Positions 45,365 to 57,586 of a DNA stretch of 64,000 bases are shown here, piece after piece (the stretch's first letter is position 1; every line of letters begins with the position of its first letter). Source of the stretch: Arbacia lixula (lineage: Eukaryota > Echinodermata > Echinoidea > Arbacioida > Arbaciidae); contig OZ022589.1 in the NCBI GenBank assembly GCA_963669155.1, forward strand, positions 9,840,909-9,904,908, given 5' to 3'. Below the pieces are notes generated by a model, which saw only the letters and a program-made list of their open reading frames with translations, was not told where the DNA came from and searched no databases. Position numbers and translations under genes: made by a program.

Positions 45365-48300
45365 AATACAGGGATACATTAATAAAGGGAAAGGAGAGCG
45401 AGCTCACCTATCCTCATCTTGAAGTTGTTGAATGAGTGTTGGTTGACATACTGGAGCTGTTGCATGAGACTGAAGGCAAAGTCTGCCAGGGCACTTACAT
45501 GGCTGTTGCCTTCCTTGTCAAAAGTCTCCTCAGTCAGACCTGAGGCAGCCATGTACGTATAGCCAATTGTCTTAATCTTCTCAATCTGCTTGAAGTCCTC
45601 ACGATCGATGATCTACCGACAGAAAAAAGGAGAGCAATGGTGCTGAATAGGTCTGAAACAATTTGATCTTCCTCTTCTTTTTCTCTCCTCTAACAACATT
45701 TAGAAAAACATCTTTGGAAAAAAAGAAAAAACACATAATCACATGAACCTATACAAGTTCAAATACATTTGGAGGAATAAATTTTTTCTAGGATTAATTT
45801 ATTATATAATCCATACTTTTTTTTTCATCAGCCTGTTAGCTGCTATGACTCAAGGTTAAAAAGGCCTGGCATTTCGTGGGCAGCTATTGGCTACTACAAC
45901 CATAGTGTTACCTCGTCAAAGTCGTGGATGATCTCATTCAGAAGCCTCAGGCACTCCACGCCCTCGTTGTTAGCCTCCAGCTCAACGTAGAACTCGGAGA
46001 AGTTTGTGATGGAGGCGAACATCACGGCGACAAAGTCGTTGTCCCGATGGTAGAGGTCCATATCTCGGGCGGAGTTGCGGAGGAAGTGCTCGGCGACAAA
46101 GGACGGGAGGATGTTGTTAAGGAGCCGCTTGTTGTAGGCCTGCAAGTTGGCCATCTCATCCTTCTCTTCCGTTGCCTAAGAAGAAAAAAAAAGATCCTTT
46201 TTTTACCTTTCTTAGAAACACTTTCTCATCCTTCTCTTCCTTCGCCTCAGGGTAGAGGAATAAACAAGAGCAGACGAGCAATGGTCAGGGCCTTTTTTGA
46301 AAGCAAAATTGACCATTATTTAGCTTTCAAATGAGCAGCACCGTCTCGTCCTTGTCTTACGTTGCCAGAGGGGAGCAAACAAGATCAGAAGAGCTATGAT
46401 CAGGGCCTTTTTGTTAAAAGCAAAAATTAAAATATATATTAGCTCCAAATTGGTTGCTCTAGCTCGCCCAGCTCTTCCATCACCTCAGGAGAAGGGGCAA
46501 GAGTAGACAGGAAATGACCATGGCCTCTTTCACAGCAAAAATTATCATTTATTCCGCTTTCAAATTGGCAACACCATCACATCCTTCTCTTTTGTCACTG
46601 GAACAATGAGATATAAACAAGAGCAGATGAGCTAGGATCGAGGACTTTTTCAACAGCCAAAAAAATGTTTCTTATAAATCCCATTTTTATAGGACAAAAT
46701 CAATGTACATTGCATCGGAGGTTAAATTGACTTCAACTGAGAACAGCTTATAGCAAATTTTTATAATTAATATAATAAAATATAGGCCTAATTCTCGGTG
46801 TGACAGATAAACTGCTGCTCTATGGGATGTGTGTGTATTACTTGTGGAAAAAGGCTCAAAAAAAGTTTAAGATCACTACATGGAGAAATATTGGAGGCGC
46901 TTTATACATGCAATGAAGATAAAGCGGCCAGCAGGTGCTGCAAATAGTTTCTGCGTGAACGTAGCAAAATGAGACGTACCTGAAGTTTCCAGAGGAAGTC
47001 CAACCTAGCAGTGGATTCCACCTGGCGACCATGGATCCACAGAGCAATGATGTAGACACTCAGGATGAGAGGAGTTACTATGGTGAGCGGGATGTAGTCT
47101 GACTCCATCATACTGGGGGATGGAGAACATTGAGAAGATCACATTTTAAACTAGTGAACGATTGATTGTACAGAAGACTTATATACAAGTGTAATAAAAA
47201 CTCTTCCAATATGAAATAAATTGTCATGTAAAAAAAGAATTGTCTCTCCTCTTTTCAATCTCCTTCCTTTATTCACCCCTATAAGTGGGTCAATTATCCT
47301 GAAAAAATGCAACCAGATGGTGTTACTGAAAACTTTACTATTTTCTAAATAGTATTTATTAGTACGCTCTCACTGTGGAACCATTCAAAGAACATTTAAG
47401 AGATTAATTATTGTGGCTCCCCCAAACATAAACACCCCAAACAAACAAACACCACACTTTGATACCACAATGGAGTCCCAGTGAGCTTGTTATTGATATA
47501 TTCACAAATATGTCCAAAGTATACAGCAAGAGAAGCACATGTTTTGTTGTTAACTCTTTGCCCGCCACGCACATTATCTCCCCTGCGCCACATTAATTTC
47601 AGGTTGCCACATTCAGAGGGGTTTTGCATGCACTGTCTTATTCAACTTGCAATAACTTTTTATTGGTTTGTAGTGATGAAAAAAAAATGTGTAGCAAAGT
47701 CTAAAAGAAATTAATACTCTTGCTAATGGTATCATTTTTGTCATGTATAATATCATAGATTCTGAGAATTATAACTTTACATTCTGTCTCCAAATTATCG
47801 TTTTGGAGGCTATTTTATACCTCTTATATTCAATATATCCTAATGAAAGTTATTCTCTAAGTTAGCTCATGAAAAAGATTTGTTCTTTAGCTTTCATTAC
47901 ATACCAAACCCATGTTTTATGGGAATAATGAGCCAAGCAATTTAGGATTTAAATGGGACATTCAAAAAGAGTAAGCTAACAATGAACTAAACTCCTCTAT
48001 TGAAATTGACCCTGGGTACTTCTCAATAGACTTCCTGTCCTGGGAGACTTCCTGCCTATTGATACTTTGATCCCCTTATGCAATACACACATCGCTATTG
48101 TATGTGTGTGCACACAATACAATTAAATGCGTTCCGTATGCATTGTGCGCGTATTGTGACTTGAGTCGAACTTGGCAGCCCGCTGTATGTGCCGCGAGTC
48201 GAACGAAGCGGGCAAAGAGTTAAAAGGGAAATGATGGAGAAGAAAGGGAAGGAGAGGAAGAAGGAGCAAGAGAAGAAGAAGAGAAAGGAGAAGAATAGGA

Positions 48301-49270
48301 ATAGGAATACAAGAAAAATAAATCGAAGACAATGAAATAGAGGAAGATGAAGCGGAATAAGGATAAAGAGAAGTAAAAGAAGAAAATGAAGGGAAAGAAG
48401 CAGGAGAAAAAGAAGAAGAAGAAAATGCTGATAGGCAGAGATGTAGAGAGATAGAGTCCGACCAGGGAGGTGGAGAAACAACTAGAACATAATATATTAA
48501 CATCTGTATGGATACTAAAGCCTCCAAATGAATTTCAAAAGCATTCTACAATCACTATTGTGTCAACTTGGAAAGATGTTCATAATTGTTAAAACACCTG
48601 AAAAAGCACATGCTGAGAACACATTTCGACAGTGCCAAGCATTGGTTCAAAGAAAGAAGATTGATATGAATCAATCTTCTTAACAGTTTCTCTGGTCCGA
48701 CAGAGACAGAGTCAACCTACCCAACATATGCCTGCTGCAGAATGTCGTAGTTGTGTAGGAGGTTGACCTGGAGGGTCTCGATGAGGGTAAGGTAGATGAT
48801 GCCGATGATGACCATGAAGGCCAGCTTGGTCAAGCTTCCCAGCTGCTGAAAAACAGCACAGCTCAGCATCACCAGCAGGATGCTGAATGTGAAATACTGT
48901 GGGAGGAAACCACCATGTCAGTCATTAGATGTGTCCTGCTTGTGCCCTCCAGACCTGAAAGCCTTGCTACCACAGCCCTATGTCATTCATAGAGCTACCC
49001 GCTTCAGTGTCTCCATGTCTATATTAGTTTTGGACTCCTGGGCCATGTTGCATAAAGGTTTTCAATTATTGTAACTTACCATCGATGGTAATTACCATGG
49101 CAACAATCAATGAGCTCTTATTATTGCACCTGTTGCAATGGTATTACCATTCATAGTAAGTTACAATATCTGAAAACCTCTATGGAACATGGCCCTGGTC
49201 TTTCCTCATGGGCTATCGTTCACCTCTGCATGTTATATAACTATATATGTTACATAAATGTTATATAAAT

Positions 49271-49323
<53 letters not shown>

Positions 49324-52300
49324 GAGAGCCAAGTTAGAAACAGATATTTGAGGGGCATACAGTGGACAAATATTGGATATCTGATATCCTACAGTCCCAC
49401 AGTCATGCTGCACTGATCTTGTTCAACTTGCATAGTGTGGGAAAAACATGTAAAGATGAATGCTAACCTTTCATCCTTCAAACAAGCGGAGTGGATTCAA
49501 TCTTTCTGTTGCCAGTATGATGAATTAGTTGAGCAGCATGACGAATGAATATCTACACCTATTTGTGTGCATGATATGTTTCTGTAAGCCCAATAACCAA
49601 GGCTTCAATTGCAACATCCCTTTTTTCAACTTCAGTTATGGACTGTGATGGGACACATTCCATACCCCCCAAAAAAAACAACAACAAGAAAAACCCACTA
49701 AGACAAAACAAACAAAACCCAGACATATGTGTTTCTTTATATGACGCTTGTTGATACCATGTTTTCGCTATGTGTGAAGGGGGCCCTGTGCCAACCTGAC
49801 TTACCATAGGGAAGTGACAGGTTGGGGCGTCCACCCAGCAGTCCTGGTTAGACTCATCCCCCAGGCTGATGTTGGACGCTATCACATCGGTCACGTTGAC
49901 ATCGTCTGGACTGGCCAGCCCAAGCATGTCCGCCACGCACTCGTCCACTGGAGCCGTGTCATAGGCAAACTTCAGGGATGAGACAAGACATTTAATCATT
50001 TTATAAGCGCCTTGTCAAAAAATGTTGACCGTCTCTGCAGCATCTTCTCGACAGAACAACAGATTGACCTTTATACTTCCCGCCAGTTCAGACGAGCTGA
50101 AGAGGCGTCCCGCATCGCACGTGAAACTGTTCTCCGTTTCAAACCAGTAAGTCCAGATGATCAGATTCATTTCTATTCGTGATTTGTAATTCTTCCTGAG
50201 TGAATCAAAACTTACATCAGTTTACAATTATACTTCCGTTTTTCCTGAATAGACGTCCGAAGATTGAAGAGACCACAACGGCCAGCATTCCAATAATAGT
50301 CTGTCCTGTCTTTTGTTTGATAACGCCGCATCGTATTGTAGTATTTTAGTATTATAGCATGGACCCTTGATGATTTTAATTTTCTATCAATTCAAGTTGT
50401 AATCTGATCTTCGGAAAATAAAATTCTTGTTGTTAACAAATGTCTGAATACATTTACAAATTTTATGATATGCCAATTTGATTAGGATTGTTGTAAATTA
50501 ACTCTCACTTAGTTAAGACAGGAACAAATTGGGGATCTCATTAAGCACAAGAAAGGCTTACCAGTTGTGGGTAAGGTCAATCGGAGCTGAAGAACAGCTT
50601 GGTGAGGCGGCAAATGTCCCCCAAACCCGTTTATTGAATATTGAAGAGTTTGGATTGAAAATGCACAACAGCCAGGCTAGGGTTGGAGGGGGTGGGGGTG
50701 GGGGGTAGGGGGGGGGGGCAATTGGACTCACCATGATAGTGAAGGAAGCGGCAAACATGAGGATGAGTGTCCACACAGCCAGGACTGAACTCAGTAAGCG
50801 GCTCTCCAGTATGTGGTGCGATACCTGCTGACAGCCGCCAGGGTTGCACTGTCACAGAGAAAGTGAGAACAGTCCCCCAAATTTAGTTGTATATTTCAAT
50901 GCAACGGAGAACAGAGGTCCATGTCACAAACAGCTATGGTTGATCCTACATTCAATAGATCAGTCATGTGATATGTGATACAGATTTTTGATTGAAAACA
51001 ATCTTACGATGGATCAGTCGTAAGATTGATCTATCTGATTAATCCTGCAACTGATCTATGCACCTAACTTTGTTATCAATTAAAAATCTGTGTCACAAAG
51101 AACCTATGATTAATATTAATTGTAGGTTGTGCAAATCTATAATTGTAACAATATGACTGATTGCATAGGCTTTGACATACAATAGATAGCAGTTGCAACA
51201 GAATGGCAAGTTTGCAATCAATTACAAAGTTTCTATAGATAGCAATGCACTCTTTGTGATATATGGAAGTCATACTACTTACCGTAGTATCTTAGCGGAA
51301 TATACAGGCTCAGTAAAAACAGATAATTTATAAACTTGTAGAAATATTTAAAACGGCATGTAACAGATTATAACACAAGGAGGGGAAAAACAAGAAAGAG
51401 AAGAAGAAAGAGAAGAAGAAAGTCAGAGAAGAAAGAGAAGAAGAAAGAGATGGGAAGAAAGACAAGAAGGAAGAGAAGAAAGAAGAGAAGGTAGAGAAGA
51501 AGGAAGAAAAAAAGAAAGAAAAGAAGAAAGAAAAGGAAAGAGAAGAGGAAAGAAAAACAGAGAAAGAAAGAAAAAGAGATAAAGAAAATGGTGAAAGAGA
51601 TGGAAGAGAAAAAAGAAAAGAAGAAAGAGAAGAAGAGAGAAAAGAAGAAAAAAAATGAATGGGAGCAGCAGTAAAAGGCCATGGAGCAGAACATAAAATA
51701 AAGGTTCAAGAAAAAAAGATGAAGAAAAATAAGACAAATAACATGAGGGAGGAAAAGAATACAATTAAGAATAAGAAGAAGCAGAGGTAGAACTAGAGGG
51801 ATGAGAAAAATAAAAGAAATAGAAGACCAAGAACAAGAAAGAGAAAGACGAAGAACATAGAGAATGAAAATAAGAAGACAGAGAAGAAGAAGAAGGGCAT
51901 GATTTGAAGACGTAGAACACAAGTGGAGAAGAAGAAAAAGGAGAAGCCCATAACTTACCGAACACTTCTCTGCAAGGACTATGTACAGAGTGAGAGCTGA
52001 GAAGACAACAATACCCACAAACACACCCAGCATCACGTATGTCCTGCAGAAGGGGAGAGTCGGGGGAGCGGGGAAGGGAGCAAGGAAGAAAATAACACAC
52101 AGAAAGAGAAATAACCAACAAGAATACAGTTCAGGGTATTGATTATTGTGATCAAATATTGTATTGTTAAAGGGATAGTGCACCCGGAATTCATGTTGGT
52201 TTTAATGAAAGCAACAAACATGAAAAAAAAATATTGTAAAGGTTTGACGAAAATCCGTTGAAGGAAAATAAAAATATGATCTTTTAACATTTTAGTTTTA

Positions 52301-55300
52301 TGACATCAAGTGTGAGGTGCTCTCCCATATATTGCATGCTGAGTGATTCCATGAATTGCTCTTTTTCTGTTTTCTCTTTATTGCTTACTTTGGAAGGCAA
52401 AAATCTTCTGAGAGAGGCATATGGCAATCAAAATGAATGAATGAATGAATGAATGAGCTGATTGCTCACTTTTGGAAGGCAACAATCTGAGCAAAGAAAT
52501 ATGGCAATCAGAATTAATGGATGGATGAATGAATGAATGAATGAATGAATGAGCTGATTGTCAGATGGCAATCAGAATGAATGAATGAATGAATGAATGG
52601 ATGAGTAACTGATTGTCATATGGCAATCAGAATGAATGAATGAATGAGTAACTGATTGTCATATGGCAATCAGAATGAATGAATGAATGAGCTGATTGTC
52701 ATATGGCAATCAGAATGAATGAATGAATGAATGAATGAATGAATGAGTAACTGATTGTCATATGGCAATCATAATGAATGAATGAATGAGCTGATTGTCA
52801 TATGGCAATCAGAATGAATGAATGAGTAACTGATTGTCATATGGCAATCAGAATGAATGAATGAATGAGCTGATTGTCATATGGCAATCAGAATGAATGA
52901 ATGAATGAGCTGATTGTCATATGGCAATCAGAATGAATGAATGAATGAATGAATGAATGAGTAACTAATTGTCATATGGCAATCAGAATGAATGAATGAA
53001 TGAATGAGCTGATTGCTTACTTTGGGAAGGCAACAATCTGAGCAAGGCATATGGCAATCAGGATGAGGAACGCGCACACCATGTAGGAGCTGAACATGGG
53101 GTCCCGAACCTTGGAATACTGCAACAGAGAACAATGATCAGAACAATAACAATTGTAGAAATAACAATACAAATTGAAAACATTTAAAACCTTATGAACA
53201 TAATAATAAATTATTAGGAATGGACATATTAACACATTATATTAACATTCATAATATTAACATATTAACATATCAACATAAATATGCCTTGCTCAAAAAT
53301 AATAATAATACAGCATTTATAAAGCACCGAATATGAAAGAGTATCATCTCTAAGTGCTTTACAATATTATTACCTCGGTTATTGGATGGTTTTAAGTCTT
53401 GGTGACACCTGACCAATTCCAAAGAATCATTTAGAATCATGGCAGCCAGTAAGGCGCACTCATTCCATTCCTACTGGGTACCCACTAATACACCTGGGTG
53501 GAGAGCAGCAATGTGGATTGAGTATTTTTGCTGAAGTACACAAGTACCATGGGTGTGCTTGAACCGGGAACCTCGAGAACTAACAAATCTAAATATATAA
53601 AAAAAAAAGCATGTAACATGTAGAAACGTATAAGCCTATAGTTGTAAATCATAATTATGTTTTAAAAAAGATATGTAATAACTGTCCCTCACCTTTTCTT
53701 CATTTTCCTTCTTTAGGAAGGTAAGGGTGAGTCTGCGGACGTGTTCTGACCGCAGCCTGTCGATGCTCCGCGCATCGATGGCTCGGCCCAGGAACTCGTT
53801 CACCTCCTCCTCCGGGTCCTGCTTCTCCTGGTTTCTGTCCAGACCCAACCTGACAAGGTAAGATGTAAAGAAGATGAGATATGATGAGACATTGAAGATG
53901 GGGTATGATAAGACAACATGGTTTAAAATGGGTTAAAATAAGTTAATATAAAGTACCTTGTGCTGTTAAAAAAATATAATAGTAATAATGAGTAGAAGAA
54001 TATGTAGAATAACAAAAGGAGAAGCAGAAGAAGAAGCAGAAGAAGAATAAGAAAAAGAACAAGAACAAGAAGAAAAAGAAGAAAAAAGAACAAGATTAGG
54101 AAGAAAAAGAAGAAAGAAGAACAAGAATAAGAACAAAAATTAACAAGCAGAAGAACAAGAATAAGAACAAGAAGAAGAAAAAGAAGAAAAAGAAGAAAAA
54201 GAAGAAAAAGAAGAAAAAAGAAGAACAAGAACAAGAAGAAGGAGGAGAAGGAGAAAGAGAAAGAGGAGATGGCAAAGGAGGAGGAGAAGGAGAAGGAGGA
54301 GGAGGAGAAGAAGGAGAAGGAGCATGAGGAGTAGAAGTCCAGACACAACCTGACAAGAAAAGATGCAAAGAAAATGAGATATGATGAGACGAGATGGTTC
54401 AAAATGAGTTCAGATGAGATCAGATGAAATACTTTGTAATGGTCATAAAATAATAACAAGAATGATTAGAGTAAGTTGAACAAGAAGAAGAAAAACAACA
54501 ACAACAATCCCAGACTCAACCTTTCAAGGTAAGATGCAAAGAAGATGGGATGAGAGACAATGGAGAGGCAATAAATCTACCCTAATCCATACAATAGTTT
54601 TTGGAGGCCTATACGAAGCAGAAAAAAGCTCAAGATAAGATTACACAAACTGCATCAATGAACTCTTAGGATATGAAAGGTAAGAAAGCATGACATACAG
54701 GGAAAGAGAGTGATAGATAGACATGAACTCAATAAACGGAATAAGATGACGGAAGGGTAAACACAGATAAGAGTGAATACATTAAAGAAATAAGATAAGT
54801 CGACACCTAAGGATCATTGGGTATATGCAATCCATCCTAAGAGGCAAGGTTGGTCAATGACTCTGTACTGAAAAATAGGAAAAAAGGTTAAAATCAATGA
54901 GCTGTACGTGTTGTACAGAGTTCTAGTGAAATCAAGGCATGACAGCTTGCTCAACCTCTTTCACACTAACATTTTAAATACAGCATCAGGTGTTCCATAT
55001 ACAAGGTTATTAGTTCAGAATGTTCAACCTCTTTCACACTAACATTTTAAGCTCAGCATCAGGTATTTCATCTGCTTATTAATTCACAATATTCAACCTC
55101 TTTCACATTAACATTGTAAGTACAGCATCAAGTGTTCTGTACGCTTATTAAATAAAAATGTCCCATTTAGGCTAATTGTTCGCACCCCCCCCCCCCCCAT
55201 TCCGAGCCACCCCTCATTAACTGTATGTTTCATGATAAGGACTCTGTTCAGATCAAAACTTAAACTTGCATGACATTATTTTGAGGGGGTTTCCACTGTG

Positions 55301-57539
55301 GATGTGCTTGTGTCACAGCGCTGTCATTGACCGCAAACTTTTCAAATGTTTTGACAAACATGAACAGGAGATGCCTCGCCACCAACGCATCCCTCTAATC
55401 TGACCATTTTATCTCTTGAGTTGATCGTTATCGAGAGATTATGGAGGGCAAGACACTCAGATCAAGGCTACCTGAACTGCATTAGCGAGTCAGTTTATCA
55501 AAGGGATAGTTTACTCTGAAATTCAGTTGGTTTCAATAAAGGCAGAAACATGAAAGGTTTTGTGAAAATATGTCAAAGGATAAAATAGTTATGATCATTT
55601 AAAATTGGATTTTGTGACATGTGCGACAGGCTCTCCCATATGTTGTGTATAATTTTTTTTTTAATGTCTTTTTTCTCCAAAACATCTGCATTCTTTTACC
55701 GGTGCATATGATACATCATAAGAACTCCCTTTTTTCCCCACATGCCTCTATGAAAAAAAAATATTACGTTGTCAAAAACAGAAGAAGAGCAATTCACAGA
55801 ATTATACTGCACACAACATATGGGAGAGCACCTGGAACGTGACATCACAAAATTGAAATTTCAAAAGGTCATAACTTTGTCACCCTTCAACAGATTTTCA
55901 TCAAACTTTCACTAATATATTTCTGCTTTTATTGAAACCAGCTTAATCTTCAGGGTGGACTATCCCTTTAATTCTGTGAATGAGACATGTGCCTAAGTCC
56001 ACAAGTAATGCACATGATTCCCATTGAGCAAGATTCTATCTCACACACATGGGTTAACAGAGAAAAAAAACACAAGGATTGCCATGGTAACTTTCAAGTA
56101 AAATCTGAGGAATGATCAATGGTGAACATTTATCAGAATGATTTTGCTTTGAAATTAAAGTGAAAAAAAAGTAGGGTAAGAGGAAGTTAAGAGGAAGGAT
56201 ATTGCTGGTAAAAAAATGTTTCACAGTAATCATACTTTCATTATGAATAGAGAGAGTGGGGAAAAAGAGAAAGAGAGAGGGAGAGAGAGAGAGAGAGAGA
56301 GAAAGAAGAGAGAAGGAATATATGTATAGCAGTAAAGAAAGAAATGTGCGAGTAAGAGATGGACATTAAGACTTACAAAAAATGTGGGAAAGGGAAAGAG
56401 AGAGCAAGAACGAAACAAGGGCAAAGGTGGGTGGGAAATAGAGAGAATAGGGCAAAAGAGAGGAAAATAACCAGAAAACAATTTCTCAGCTCTTGACATA
56501 AACATGCACTATCATTTCAACCCAGCCCCACCCCCTGCCTAATTACAAGATAATACTATTTGTCTTGCTTTTTTATTCATTTTTTTCTCTCTTTCTCTCT
56601 GCAATATTGCAGATTGAAACCTACATGTAGGGGAAATACCGCAATATTGTTGATAGCGAATCTAATCAAGTGCATCCATGAAATGTTGTAGCTTGCGCAG
56701 GAGGTGCTTTGTGCTACAGGGTCTTGTCTCAATGCAATGTATGGTTTACCAGAATTATGTTACGCTTCTATTGCGACCATCTTTTGCTCCAGTATAGCGA
56801 GATGTATAGCATGCACTATTCCACTAATTTGTGGACACTGTTCTTATATGCACTGAATCCAATGCCACAATACCACAGCATTTCCAGGGTACAATCCAGC
56901 TCAAAGGAATTGGCATAGGGAAAGGGACAGGGAAGAAAGGAATGAACCCGCAGTTCTACATGCGGTATATTTTGTCCAGTTTAGCATGAACCATGATGCT
57001 TTTTAGTCTAAAGCTTCGTGTTTCATGCTGAACTGGACAAAATATATGGCCGTTTCAAACTGTGGGTCCTTCCCTTTCCCTATCCCTATGTCAATTCCTT
57101 TGATGCTGTCATGTTTGATAACACTTACTTGAATACTTATAGGGAAATCACTTAACCAACATGCTTCAGTAATATTAGTGATTTCGATTTTCAAGCAATG
57201 TCCTCGGAGTAGGCCTTTTGTCTTTTAAAGTTTCAGATTTTTGAAATGCATCCATGTATTGCACATTCACAGATTTCTTCTTTAACATGTCTCATTATTT
57301 CACATGTATTTCTCATGTATGTAAGTTATAATATTCAATTCATTATAAAACAGTGGAAGCTAATATTCTATGTATATCATGGATCAATAAAATGAAATGA
57401 ATTGAATTGAATATTGTGGTATTTAGTAATATGATCAAGTCATGTCTATCTATCTCCTCTCTTTTTTTGTTTTGGTCTTGGTCTTGATTTATCCCTCTCT
57501 CTCTCTCTCCCTTTCTCTCTGTCTCTCTTGCTGTCTCTC

Positions 57540-57586
<47 letters not shown>

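Larger units (their letters stand above)
48897..49804 (-). other. Intron g-h
   Basis: Family A element at 49040-49195 and an AT dinucleotide repeat at 49276-49321. The rest is unremarkable. Confidence 0.6.

Noticed and set aside
45894..46154. Start codon proposed at an internal Met within exon j
   Set aside because: The exon is internal; the frame is open to the acceptor at 46175 and continues into exon i.
51368..52183. 271-residue minus-strand ORF
   Set aside because: A readthrough of exon e into a polypyrimidine intron; only 51959-52043 is coding.
52430..53010. Regular repeat-spacer pattern that could suggest a CRISPR-like array
   Set aside because: The repeats are AATG-rich minisatellite units derived from the neighbouring exon, without unique spacers, in an animal genome.
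53923..54459. 178-residue Phe/Ser/Leu ORF
   Set aside because: Lies in the A/G tract of the cyclase intron; no exon features or conserved motifs.
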